Origin: Clostridium nigeriense
GTDB lineage: Bacteria; Bacillota; Clostridia; Clostridiales; Clostridiaceae
Length of the DNA: 64,000 nucleotides
Reading direction: 5' to 3'
Assembly (NCBI RefSeq): GCF_900086595.1
Contig: NZ_LT575472.1
Coordinates: 334,637-398,636, forward strand
Position 1 is the stretch's first letter. Each line of letters begins with the position of its first letter. Position numbers and translations under genes: made by a program. Below, in pieces: positions 26,605 to 35,479 of this stretch. The notes beneath the pieces are model-generated. The model was given only the letters and a program-made list of their open reading frames with translations. It did no database searches and had not been told where the DNA came from.

Positions 26605-28548
26605 ATGTGTAAAAAGACATATTATATTACTACACCAATTTATTATCCATCAACTAAACTTCATATTGGAAATACTTATACTACAGTAGCAGCAGATGCT
26701 CTTGCTAGATATAAGAGATTAACTGGATATGATGTAATGTTTTTAACAGGAACAGATGAACATGGACAAAAGATTCAAAGAATAGCAGAAGAAAAAGGCA
26801 TAACACCTAAGGCACATGTAGATGAAATAGTAGCAGGAATAAAAGATTTATGGAAAATGATGAATATAAGCTATGATAAGTTCATAAGAACTACTGATGA
26901 TTATCATATAAAAGCTGTTCAAGATATATTTAAGAAATTATATGACAATGGAGATATATATAAGTCTTCATATGAAGGTTTATACTGTACACCTTGTGAA
27001 TCATTCTGGACAGAAACCCAATTAGTTAATGGAAACTGTCCTGATTGTGGAAGACCGGTAGAAAAATCTAAAGAAGAAGCATACTTCTTTAAGATGAGTA
27101 AATATGCTGATAAGTTAATGGATTATATTGAAGCTCATCCTGATTTTATTCAACCAGAATCAAGAAAAAATGAAATGGTTAATAACTTTTTAAAGCCTGG
27201 TTTACAAGATCTTTGTGTTTCAAGAACAAGCTTTAATTGGGGAGTTCCAGTTACTTTTGATGAAGGACACGTTGTTTATGTTTGGATAGATGCATTATCA
27301 AACTATATAACAGCTTTAGGATATGGAAGTGACAATAAAGAGCTTTACGAAAAATTCTGGCCAGCAGATGTTCACCTAATTGGTAAAGATATATTAAGGT
27401 TCCATACTATTTATTGGCCAATTATGTTAATGGCTTTAGATTTACCATTACCAAAGCAAGTATTCGGACATGGATGGTTACTTGTTGATGGAGGAAAGAT
27501 GTCTAAATCTAAAGGAAATGTAGTTGACCCAGTTGCCTTAGTTGAAAATTTTGGAGTAGATGCAGTTAGATACTACTTATTAAGAGAAATTCCATTTGGA
27601 GCAGATGGATTATTTAATAATGAAATATTTATAAAGAAAATAAATTCAGATCTTTGTAATGATTTAGGAAACTTATTATCAAGAACTGTAGCTATGATAG
27701 AAAAATACTTTGATGGAGTAATTCCAAACAACAATGTTAAGGAAGCTATAGATGATGAGTTAATAAACTTAGCTTTAGAAACGCCTAAGAAGGTAAATGC
27801 TGCAATAGATAAGTTAAGAATACCAGAAGCTTTAGAGTATATATTTGATTTAATAGGAAGAGCTAATAAGTATATAGATGAAACTACACCATGGATATTA
27901 GCTAAGGACGAAGAAAAGAAAGAAAGACTAGGAACAGTTTTATATAATTTAATAGAAAGCTTAAGATTCTCTTCAGTATTATTATCTGCATTCTTACCAG
28001 ATACAAGCAAGAAAATAAATGAGCAAATAAATACAAGTAATATTACATTTGAATCATTAAATAGCTTTGATGGAACAGTAGTTGGAACAAAGGTTCAAAA
28101 GGGAGAAGCTCTATTCCCAAGAATAGATGTAGATAAAAAATTAGCAGAACTAGAAGCTTTAAGAGAAGCACAATTAGCTGCTAATAAAAAGGATGAAAAG
28201 AGAGAAATAACACCAATTAAAGAAGAAATAACTATAGAAGACTTTGAAAAAATAGATTTAAGAGTAGTAAAAGTTTTAGCTTGCGAACCAATAAAGAAGG
28301 CTAAAAAGTTACTAAAACTAAAAGTAGATTTAAATGGAGAAGAGAGACAAGTGGTTTCAGGAATAGCTCAATACTATAAGCCAGAAGAATTAGTTGGTAA
28401 GTATGTAGTATTAGTAGCAAACTTAAAACCAGTAACTTTAAGAGGTGAGTTATCGCAAGGAATGATATTAGCTGCAGCTACTGATGACGATAGCTTACTA
28501 AAACTAGTAAATCCAGGAGATCTACCAACAGGAAGCGTTGTAAGATAA
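26605..28548 (+). CDS. metG: methionyl-tRNA synthetase
   Basis: 647 residues. HIGH-type motif HIGN at 20-23, a metal-site region with CTPCES and CPDCG, and KMSKS at 298-302. The C-terminal ~105 residues (from IEDFEKIDLRVVKVL) are a Trbp111-like OB-fold tRNA-binding domain that promotes dimerisation. This is the usual Firmicutes MetRS and charges both initiator and elongator tRNA-Met. TTAGGAGGAAAA precedes the ATG at 26605. It is controlled by the T-box upstream. Confidence 0.95.
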   Translation: MCKKTYYITTPIYYPSTKLHIGNTYTTVAADALARYKRLTGYDVMFLTGTDEHGQKIQRIAEEKGITPKAHVDEIVAGIKDLWKMMNISYDKFIRTTDDYHIKAVQDIFKKLYDNGDIYKSSYEGLYCTPCESFWTETQLVNGNCPDCGRPVEKSKEEAYFFKMSKYADKLMDYIEAHPDFIQPESRKNEMVNNFLKPGLQDLCVSRTSFNWGVPVTFDEGHVVYVWIDALSNYITALGYGSDNKELYEKFWPADVHLIGKDILRFHTIYWPIMLMALDLPLPKQVFGHGWLLVDGGKMSKSKGNVVDPVALVENFGVDAVRYYLLREIPFGADGLFNNEIFIKKINSDLCNDLGNLLSRTVAMIEKYFDGVIPNNNVKEAIDDELINLALETPKKVNAAIDKLRIPEALEYIFDLIGRANKYIDETTPWILAKDEEKKERLGTVLYNLIESLRFSSVLLSAFLPDTSKKINEQINTSNITFESLNSFDGTVVGTKVQKGEALFPRIDVDKKLAELEALREAQLAANKKDEKREITPIKEEITIEDFEKIDLRVVKVLACEPIKKAKKLLKLKVDLNGEERQVVSGIAQYYKPEELVGKYVVLVANLKPVTLRGELSQGMILAAATDDDSLLKLVNPGDLPTGSVVR

Positions 28549-28681
28549 ATTAAAAATTAAGAATGAATAATGTAAAATTGAGGAAATAATTCAGCCGCGG
28601 CTAAATTATAAAAAATACAAAACTCAGCTTAAGCTGAGTTTTCTCCTTAATTCTACATTTTTAATTTTACATTCTTAATTC
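28549..28681. repeat. hairpin-centred intergenic repeat, copy B
   Basis: The left arm begins ATTAAAAATTAAGAATGAAT; the middle has two hairpins, one around the palindrome AGCCGCGGCT and a perfect 24-base palindrome at 28619-28642 with core CTCAGCTTAAGCTGAG; the right arm holds TTAATTCTACATTTTTAATT. The arms are inverted relatives of each other. The second hairpin could also terminate metG. Confidence 0.6.
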
Positions 28682-28698
28682 AAAGAAGGGGGTTTTTT

Positions 28699-30288
28699 AT
28701 GAATATAATAGTTGGAAATGCATGGCCTTATGCAAATGGTCCATTGCACTTAGGAAGAATAGCAGTATTACTCCCAGGGGATATAATTGCAAGATATCAT
28801 AGGCTTATGGGAGATGAAGTTATATTTTTATCAGGAACTGACTGTCATGGTACTCCTGTAACTATGAAGGCTAAGGAGGAGGGAATAACTCCTTTAGAAG
28901 CAACCATTAAGTATCATGATGAATTTAAAAAATGCTTTAGCAGTCTTGGGTTTTCTTTTGATGTATTTGAAAAAACACATTCAGAATATCATGAAACTAA
29001 GGTTAAGGAATTTATCCTTGATTTATATAATAAGGGCTATATCTATGAAAAAGAGATAGAGCAAACTTATTGTGAGTCTTGTAATGAATTTTTGTCTGAT
29101 AGATATGTAGAAGGTAAATGTCCTAATTGTGGAGAAGTAGTCTTAGAGGAGCAATGTGAAAATTGCTTTGAAATAGTAGAATACGAAGATCTTTTAGATA
29201 AGAGATGTAAACTTTGTGGGAATGAAACTGTTGTGAAGGAAACAAAACATTTATTTTTCTCTCTTTCTAATTTTGAAAAAGATGTTAGAAGACTTTTAAT
29301 TAGACAAAAAGGATGGAGAGAAAATGCACAAAAGATTGTTAAAAGATACCTAAATGAGGGATTAAGAGATAAGGCTGTTACTAGAGATTTTAATTGGGGA
29401 GTAGATGTTCCTTTAGATGGATATGAAGATAAAAAAATATATGTTTGGATAGAGGCCGTAATGGGATATTTAACAGCAAGTATGAAGGTTTTAGAAGGAA
29501 CTGGGGAAAATTGGAAAGAATATTGGCAAGGAGAAGACTCAAGAGTTTACTTTGTCCATGGAAAAGATAATATACCTTTTCATACTGTAATATTTCCTGC
29601 AATATTAGCAGGACTTGGAATAAAAAATCCGAATTTAAGAGTTATATCAAGTGAATATTTAAAGCTAGAAGGAAAGAATTTTTCATCAGTTAAAAATTGG
29701 GCAATATGGGCTGATTATATAGTTGAAAATTATAATGTAGATGAGTTTAGATACTATTTATCAATAAACTCTCCAGAAAATAAAGATACAGACTTTACTT
29801 GGAGAGATTTTATAAATATAACTAACAGAGATTTAGTTAATAATATTGGAGATTTTGTAAATGGGGTTATAAGTGATATAAAAGATAAAAATAACTCTAT
29901 AATTCCTAAGGGAGTTATTTCAAGAGAATTCAAAAATGAAATATTTGATTTGTATTTTAACATAGGAGATTATATAGAAGAAGGAAAATTTAAGAATGCT
30001 CTTTTAGATATTTTAACAGTTGTTAAAAAAGTTAAAAAAGATTATGAAGTTGGAGATAAAAGCCTTTATGAAGCACTGCAACTTGTTGTAAATATATCAA
30101 ACTTATTAGAACCATTCATGCCAAATACATGTGAGAAAATTAGACTTGCATTAGAAATAAAAGAACCTATATGGAGTTATATAGAGAAGAAATCAGGTAA
30201 AGTTTCTAATATAGAAGTTTTATTTGATAAACTTGATAAAAAAAGAGCTGCTGAAGAAGTTAAAAGATTAAAAGAAGAGAAAAACTAG
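28699..30288 (+). CDS. second, divergent methionyl-tRNA synthetase
   Basis: 529 residues, unlike metG in type: four CxxC pairs (CESC, CPNC, CENC, CKLC) make a two-knuckle zinc region, as in archaeal-like MetRS2 enzymes, and there is no C-terminal Trbp111 domain. Catalytic motifs are atypical: HLGR at 17-20 instead of HxGH/N, and NFSSVKNW at 327-334 where relatives have KFSSSRNW or KMSKS. It has no T-box; a repeat separates it from metG. GAAGGGGG precedes the ATG. It may be a drug-tolerant duplicate or a repurposed synthetase; activity is uncertain. Confidence 0.8.
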   Translation: MNIIVGNAWPYANGPLHLGRIAVLLPGDIIARYHRLMGDEVIFLSGTDCHGTPVTMKAKEEGITPLEATIKYHDEFKKCFSSLGFSFDVFEKTHSEYHETKVKEFILDLYNKGYIYEKEIEQTYCESCNEFLSDRYVEGKCPNCGEVVLEEQCENCFEIVEYEDLLDKRCKLCGNETVVKETKHLFFSLSNFEKDVRRLLIRQKGWRENAQKIVKRYLNEGLRDKAVTRDFNWGVDVPLDGYEDKKIYVWIEAVMGYLTASMKVLEGTGENWKEYWQGEDSRVYFVHGKDNIPFHTVIFPAILAGLGIKNPNLRVISSEYLKLEGKNFSSVKNWAIWADYIVENYNVDEFRYYLSINSPENKDTDFTWRDFINITNRDLVNNIGDFVNGVISDIKDKNNSIIPKGVISREFKNEIFDLYFNIGDYIEEGKFKNALLDILTVVKKVKKDYEVGDKSLYEALQLVVNISNLLEPFMPNTCEKIRLALEIKEPIWSYIEKKSGKVSNIEVLFDKLDKKRAAEEVKRLKEEKN

Positions 30289-30304
30289 ATATAAAAGGGA
30301 AAAA

Positions 30305-30360
30305 CCCTAGATTAAATAACTTTGGGGAATAATTTAATCTAGGGACCATTAGATGGTTTT
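30305..30360. other. stable hairpin after the second MetRS gene
   Basis: CCCTAGATTAAAT (30305-30317) pairs perfectly with ATTTAATCTAGGG (30332-30344), followed by a small ACCAT/ATGGT hairpin and TTTT. On the plus strand the T-run is poor; on the minus strand a T-run directly follows. It probably ends the MetRS transcript. The rest of the 300-base gap (to 30588) is AT-rich with a possible Pho box near its end. Confidence 0.5.
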
Positions 30361-30529
30361 AGGGGTAAATAATAATGCTTTAACTACTTTACAATTATTA
30401 TAATACCTTAGTAATATGGCAGTATTGTGTCAAAAAAATAAATAAAATATTAAGATTAGAAAAGCTGTTTTAATATTTGTAAAAAAAATAATATTTACAA
30501 GTCATGTTAATAGTTGTATATTAAGTTTG

Positions 30530-30568
30530 TTAACTAAATATTAATTAAAATTTAACAAAAAGTATTAA
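30530..30568 (+). promoter_or_regulatory. possible PhoP box before the Na/Pi gene
   Basis: TTAACT (30530), TTAATT (30541), TTAACA (30552) and TATTAA (30563) recur with exact 11-base periodicity, the spacing of PhoP TT(A/T/C)ACA direct repeats. The downstream gene is a phosphate transporter. TTAA words are common in such AT-rich DNA, so this is suggestive only. The array ends very close to the start codon. Confidence 0.35.
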
Positions 30569-30588
30569 GTTAGTAAGGAGAAATATTA

Positions 30589-32193
30589 ATGGACAACTTT
30601 TCTATTTTAACAGGTCTAATAGGTGGACTAGGTATGTTTTTATACGGCATGAAGCTAATGGGAGATGGATTAGAAAATGCCGCAGGAGAAGGATTAAAGT
30701 CAATACTTGAGAAATTAACTAGTAATAAATACATAGCAGTATTGGTTGGAGCCGCAGTTACAGCAATAATTCAAAGCTCTAGTGCAACTACAGTAATGGT
30801 AGTTAGTTTTGTAAATGCTGGGTTAATGTCTTTGATACAAGCAACTGGTGTAATAATGGGTGCCAATATTGGAACTACGATAACTGCCCAAATGGTATCA
30901 TTTGATTTAGATGCAATTGCTCCTATATTTGTAGGAGTAGGAGCCATAATATTACTTATGGCAAAGAAAAAGAAAGTTAGAGATATAGCAAGTATTGCTT
31001 TAGGCTTTGGTATTTTATTTTTAGGTATGAGTGCAATGTCAACAGCTATGAAACCTATAGCTGAAGCAAGTTGGTTTAGAGAGTTTGTAGTTGTAGTTGC
31101 AGACAATAGTATATTAGGTTTACTTGCAGGACTTGGAATGACTGCTGTTGTACAAAGCTCATCTGCAACAACAGGTATATTAGTAGCTTTAGCAACAACA
31201 GGTTCAATAGATATGAATTTAGCTTTCCCAGTAATTTTAGGGTGTAATATTGGAACTTGTGTAACAGCAATATTAGCATCCTTAGGGGCTAATAGAACAG
31301 CTAAAAAGGCAGCTTTAATACATTTATTCTTTAATAGTATTGGAGCATTAATTTTCTTCCCATTTATAGAGCCATTCATAAGATTAGTGCAATCTACAGA
31401 TCCAAGTGTAGCAAGACAAGTAGCAAATGCACATACTATATTTAATATAACTGTAACAGTTATATTATTACCATTATCAACATATTTAGTTAAGTTAGTT
31501 AATTTAATACTTCCTGGTGATTCTGAAATAGAAAAGGAAGGCGCTATATATTTAGATAAAAAACTATTAGACACTCCAGTAGTAGCTAATGGACAAGTAT
31601 TAAAGGAAACATTAAGAATGGCAGATAAAGCTAAGAAGAATTTAATGTTAGCTATGGAAGCATTCACTGAAAATAATGAGGAAGCAGCAGAAAAAGTATA
31701 TAAAAATGAGAAAATTATTAATGCCTTAGAGAAAGATATAACTGATTATTTAGTTGAATTATCTCAATTAGAATTGCCAGAGGCTGATATTAAGCTATTT
31801 AGTTCAACCTATCATGTTATAAATGACATTGAGAGAATAGGTGATCATGCTGAAAATATTGCTGACTTAGCAGTTGAAAAGATTAACAAGGGTGTGCATC
31901 TAGGAGATTATGCTAAGGAAGAATTGAAAATAATGTATGAAAAAACTATTAAAGCAATTGAAGTTTCTATTGATAATTACAGTAAAAAGAGTTTAATTAT
32001 TCCTAAAGAAATAGAAGTTATAGAAGAAGAAATAGATAACTTAGAAAAGAAATTTAGAGAGAATAATATAAAAAGATTAAATGAGAAAAAATGTTCTGCA
32101 GCATCAAGTGTTATATTCTTAGATTTAATAAGTAATTTAGAAAGAATAGGCGATCATGCTAACAATATTGGACATGCTGGAAAAAAAGATTAA
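30589..32193 (+). CDS. Na+/phosphate cotransporter (NptA/YjbB type) with PhoU domain
   Basis: 534 residues. Two inverted Na/Pi cotransporter repeats carry the motifs AAVTAIIQSSSATT (about 56-69) and GMTAVVQSSSATTG (about 179-192), plus GANIGTTITAQ and GCNIGTCVTAI. A PhoU-like helical domain occupies about residues 340-534, with the metal-binding motif DIERIGDHAENI repeated as LERIGDHANNI. It moves phosphate across the membrane with sodium, and the PhoU part may sense or limit flux. AAGGAG precedes the ATG. Confidence 0.92.
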   Translation: MDNFSILTGLIGGLGMFLYGMKLMGDGLENAAGEGLKSILEKLTSNKYIAVLVGAAVTAIIQSSSATTVMVVSFVNAGLMSLIQATGVIMGANIGTTITAQMVSFDLDAIAPIFVGVGAIILLMAKKKKVRDIASIALGFGILFLGMSAMSTAMKPIAEASWFREFVVVVADNSILGLLAGLGMTAVVQSSSATTGILVALATTGSIDMNLAFPVILGCNIGTCVTAILASLGANRTAKKAALIHLFFNSIGALIFFPFIEPFIRLVQSTDPSVARQVANAHTIFNITVTVILLPLSTYLVKLVNLILPGDSEIEKEGAIYLDKKLLDTPVVANGQVLKETLRMADKAKKNLMLAMEAFTENNEEAAEKVYKNEKIINALEKDITDYLVELSQLELPEADIKLFSSTYHVINDIERIGDHAENIADLAVEKINKGVHLGDYAKEELKIMYEKTIKAIEVSIDNYSKKSLIIPKEIEVIEEEIDNLEKKFRENNIKRLNEKKCSAASSVIFLDLISNLERIGDHANNIGHAGKKD

Positions 32194-32343
32194 GATTTAA
32201 TAAAATATAAGGTGGAAAATTCATAACTTTATATAGGTTTTAGAATTTTTCACCTATTTTATGTGTTAGTAAAGTATTTTTAGTTAAGTTATAATTATGC
32301 TATAATCTATAAAAGTAAAAAATAGTAAAGGGGGAAGAGGAAG

Positions 32344-33351
32344 ATGGCTACCATAAGAGATGTAAGTAAGTTGGCTGGAGTTTCAGTTGCAACTGTATCT
32401 AGGGTAATAAATAAAAAGGGATATGTAAGTAAAGAAACAGAAGAAGCAATTCTTAATGCTATGAAGATGTTAAATTATACTCCTAATGATGTTGCAAGAA
32501 GATTAGCAGGTAAAAAATCTAATACAATAGGACTTATTATTCCTAATATTTTAAATCCATTCTTTCCGGAAATTGCAAGAGCGGCAGAAGATACCGCAAA
32601 TAAGCTTGGATTTAATTTAATTCTTTGCAATGCGGATAATAATAGAGAAAAAGAGAATCAATACTATGAAATGCTTATAAACAAACAAGTAGATGGAATA
32701 ATTATTGCTTCATATACAGCGAAACCTGAGGATTTAATATCACTTATGGAAAGAAATATACCTATAGTGGCATTGGATAGGGAATATGATGGTTTTGATA
32801 TTCCTTCAATAAAGGCAGATGATATAGTAGGCGGAAAACTTGCGGCAGAGCATTTAATAGAGTGTGGGTGTAAAAAAATAGCACATATAACAGGGCCTAT
32901 GTATATTGAGTCTTTTCAAGAAAGATTAGAAGGATTTGAAAAAGTATTGAAAGAAAATAATATATATAATTCTCAATTTGTAAAAATAGATGATATTTCC
33001 TTAAAGGGTGGGTATGAGGCAACGAAAAAACTGTTACAAGAAAAAAAAGAAATAGACGGTATATTTGCAGGAAATGATATTTTAGCTATTGGATGTTATA
33101 AAGCATTAAATGACTTAGGATATGAGCTTTATAAGGATGTAAAGCTTATAGGTTATGATGGACTTGAATCAAATATAAATTATTTAGAAATATCTTCAGT
33201 AGCACAACCTATGTATAGTTTGGGAAAATATGCTGTGGAATTATTAGTGAAAAAAATAAAAAATGAAGAAGATATAAGAAAAGAAAAAGTAAAGTTAGAT
33301 TTAGAAATTATAAAAAGAAAATCTACTATTGGAAAACAAAATATTGTTTAA
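32344..33351 (+). CDS. LacI-family regulator, probable RbsR
   Basis: 335 residues. The HTH (IRDVSKLAGVSVATVSRVIN) and hinge (NDVARRLAGKKS) are followed by a sugar-binding core beginning TIGLIIPNILNPFFPEIARA, closest in feel to ribose repressors. It lies 250 bases upstream of ribokinase, nucleoside hydrolase and transporter genes on the same strand but with its own terminator, so it probably represses that operon and responds to ribose or a nucleoside. AAGGGGGAAGAGG precedes the ATG. A TATAAT at 32301-32306 is its likely -10. Confidence 0.8.
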   Translation: MATIRDVSKLAGVSVATVSRVINKKGYVSKETEEAILNAMKMLNYTPNDVARRLAGKKSNTIGLIIPNILNPFFPEIARAAEDTANKLGFNLILCNADNNREKENQYYEMLINKQVDGIIIASYTAKPEDLISLMERNIPIVALDREYDGFDIPSIKADDIVGGKLAAEHLIECGCKKIAHITGPMYIESFQERLEGFEKVLKENNIYNSQFVKIDDISLKGGYEATKKLLQEKKEIDGIFAGNDILAIGCYKALNDLGYELYKDVKLIGYDGLESNINYLEISSVAQPMYSLGKYAVELLVKKIKNEEDIRKEKVKLDLEIIKRKSTIGKQNIV

Positions 33352-33355
33352 GATA

Positions 33356-33385
33356 AATAACCAGTTAAAAACTGGTTATTTTTTT
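33356..33385 (+). terminator. terminator of the LacI-type gene
   Basis: AATAACCAGT (33356-33365) pairs perfectly with ACTGGTTATT (33371-33380), followed by a T-run. Confidence 0.85.
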
Positions 33386-33454
33386 GATTTAATTTTAATT
33401 CTTTTTTAAATTCAGAAAATATAAAAATTTTTTTGAAAACAATTTCTAATTCTA

Positions 33455-33483
33455 TTGACATAAATAAAATATAGTGATAATTT
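33455..33483 (+). promoter_or_regulatory. promoter of the ribose/nucleoside operon
   Basis: TTGACA at 33455-33460 and TAATTT at 33478-33483 (17-base spacer), with GATAAT at 33476-33481 as an alternative -10. Confidence 0.5.
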
Positions 33484-33490
33484 AAATATA

Positions 33491-33500
33491 TAACCGGTTA
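33491..33500. promoter_or_regulatory. LacI/RbsR-type operator
   Basis: The perfect palindrome TAACCGGTTA has the central CG typical of LacI-family operators. It lies just after the promoter, at the expected transcription start, and is the likely binding site of the regulator at 32344. Confidence 0.6.
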
Positions 33501-33577
33501 CACATTTTTGAAATTTATAATTTGAAATTTGATTAAAACGTTGCAAATAAATGGTTTATAACTATTTTATATAAATA

Positions 33578-33591
33578 TGGAAACGGTTAAA
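33578..33591 (+). promoter_or_regulatory. cre-like site
   Basis: TGGAAACGGTTAAA matches the cre consensus TGnAAnCGnTnnCA at all but one fixed position. It lies in the leader just before the ribokinase start, where bound CcpA would act as a roadblock. A second weaker CG-centred site (AAAACGTTGCAA) is near 33535. Confidence 0.5.
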
Positions 33592-33603
33592 GTGGAGGTA
33601 GTT

Positions 33604-34521
33604 ATGAAAAAGGTAGTAGTAGTTGGAAGCCTTAATATGGATTTAGTTATGGAAGTTAATAGAATTCCAAAAATCGGTGAAACTATTAAAGGCGATGAAA
33701 TGAGTTATTTAATCGGAGGGAAGGGATCTAACCAAGCAGTTGCTGCTTGTAGACTTGGAAATGAAGTTAGCATGATTGGTTGTGTTGGAAAAGATACCTT
33801 TGGAGATAAAATTTTAAAACACTTAAAAGAAGAAGGCGTAAATGTAAATGGCATAAAAAGTGATGAAGCTACTTTTACAGGAATAGCAACTATCTTTAAG
33901 ACAAAAAATGATAACTCTATAGTAGTAATTCCAGGAGCAAATGATTTTTGTGATAAGAATTTAATAGATGAAAATATAGAAACTATAAAATCTGCTGATA
34001 TATTAGTAACTCAACTAGAAATTCCAATGGAAACTGTTGAGTATGCACTAAAGGTTGCTAAGGAAAATGGAGTTAAAACAATATTAAACCCAGCACCAGC
34101 AAGAGAGATTAGCAAAGAAATATTAAAAAATGCTGATTTCATTACACCTAATGAAACAGAATTTGAAATAATATCAAATAAAACATTTAAGGATGGAAAT
34201 GAACTTGAAGAAGCTATGATAGCTTGGCAAAATGAAAATCCATCAACTAGATTAGTAGTTACTAGAGGGAAAGATGGTTCTTCTTATGTAGAAGAAAACA
34301 AGGTTGAAACTATGAAAACTATAAAAGTAGATGTAGTAGATACAACTGGAGCAGGGGATACCTTTAATGGCGCTCTAGCCCATGGAGTAAGCCATAATTT
34401 ATTAATGAATGAAGCAGTAACCTTTGCAGGAACAGCAGCATCATTATCAGTAACTAAGTTTGGTGCTCAAACAGGAATGCCAAAATTTGAAGAAGTAAAT
34501 AAGATTTTAAATGTAAAGTAG
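33604..34521 (+). CDS. rbsK: ribokinase
   Basis: 305 residues from the ATG at 33604, chosen over the upstream ATG at 33577 because GTGGAGGT precedes it and the family begins with this strand. PfkB motifs are GGKGSNQAVAACRLG near the N-terminus and DTTGAGDTFNGALAHG with the catalytic Asp. It phosphorylates ribose to ribose 5-phosphate with ATP. It is first in an operon with nucleoside hydrolase, so ribose released from nucleosides is a likely substrate. Confidence 0.92.
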   Translation: MKKVVVVGSLNMDLVMEVNRIPKIGETIKGDEMSYLIGGKGSNQAVAACRLGNEVSMIGCVGKDTFGDKILKHLKEEGVNVNGIKSDEATFTGIATIFKTKNDNSIVVIPGANDFCDKNLIDENIETIKSADILVTQLEIPMETVEYALKVAKENGVKTILNPAPAREISKEILKNADFITPNETEFEIISNKTFKDGNELEEAMIAWQNENPSTRLVVTRGKDGSSYVEENKVETMKTIKVDVVDTTGAGDTFNGALAHGVSHNLLMNEAVTFAGTAASLSVTKFGAQTGMPKFEEVNKILNVK

Positions 34522-34533
34522 GGAGGAATTAAA

Positions 34534-35460
34534 ATGTTAAAAAGAAGACCTATTATTATTGATACAGACCCAGGAATAGATGATGCAGTTGCAATTGCAG
34601 CAGCTGTATTCTGTGAAAGCTTAGATGTAAAATTAATTTCAACAGTTTCAGGAAATGTTTCTATTAATCACACAACAAAGAATGCACAAAAGTTAATAGA
34701 ATTCTTTGGAAAAGATATTCCAGTTGCTCAAGGTGCAAGTAAACCTTTAATTAAGCAATTAGAAGATGCTAGTCACATCCATGGAGAAACAGGAATGGCT
34801 GGATATGAATTCCCAGAACCAACTAAAGAATTACATGAAAAGAATTCTATAGAAGCAATGAGAGACGTTATATTAAACTCAGAAGAAAAAATAACAATAG
34901 TTCCAATCGGACCATTAACAAACATTGCTTTATTATTAAAGACTTATCCGGAAGTTAAGGAAAACATTGAAGAAATAGTTTTAATGGGTGGTTCATCAGG
35001 AAGAGGAAATCACACTCCAGCAGCTGAATTTAATATATATGCAGATCCAGAAGCAGCAAAAATAGTATTTGCACAAGGAGTTAAAATAGTAGTTTGTCCT
35101 CTAGATGTAACTTCAATAGCAACTTTAGATTTAGAAACAATAAATAAATTAAGAGATATGAATAAGGTTGGAGAAATGTTCTATTCATTATTTAATCACT
35201 ATAGAGGCGGAAGCGTTTCAAAAGGTGGATTAAAGATGCATGACTTAACAACTATTGCATATCTTGATAAACCAGAATTATTCGAAAAGGTAGAAACTTT
35301 TGTAGATGTTGAAACAACACCAGGTTACACAGAAGGATTTATGATAGTAGATTTTAGAGGTGTTTATAAAAAAGAAGCAAATGCTACTTTCTGCACAGAA
35401 ATTAATGTAGAAGAGTTTAGAAAGTGGATGCTAAATATATTTGAAAATATAAAATTTTAA
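34534..35460 (+). CDS. inosine-uridine-type nucleoside hydrolase
   Basis: 308 residues. The N-terminal calcium-binding motif IIIDTDPGIDDAVAI and the central EFNIYADPEAAKIVF define the IU-nucleoside hydrolase fold. It splits ribonucleosides into base and ribose in the cytosol. It resembles the RihA/RihB/RihC group; base preference cannot be read from the sequence. GGGAGG lies upstream, 12 bases after rbsK. Its product ribose feeds RbsK directly. Confidence 0.9.
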   Translation: MLKRRPIIIDTDPGIDDAVAIAAAVFCESLDVKLISTVSGNVSINHTTKNAQKLIEFFGKDIPVAQGASKPLIKQLEDASHIHGETGMAGYEFPEPTKELHEKNSIEAMRDVILNSEEKITIVPIGPLTNIALLLKTYPEVKENIEEIVLMGGSSGRGNHTPAAEFNIYADPEAAKIVFAQGVKIVVCPLDVTSIATLDLETINKLRDMNKVGEMFYSLFNHYRGGSVSKGGLKMHDLTTIAYLDKPELFEKVETFVDVETTPGYTEGFMIVDFRGVYKKEANATFCTEINVEEFRKWMLNIFENIKF

Positions 35461-35479
35461 TTTATAGGGGGATTTAAAA

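Noticed and set aside
27573..28010. 145-codon minus-strand frame within metG
   Set aside because: No start signal and fully covered by a certain synthetase gene.
30771..31667. 298-codon frame on the minus strand
   Set aside because: It lies entirely inside the Na/phosphate cotransporter, has no ribosome-binding site, and its Ala/Thr/Ile composition is the mirror of the repetitive membrane gene.
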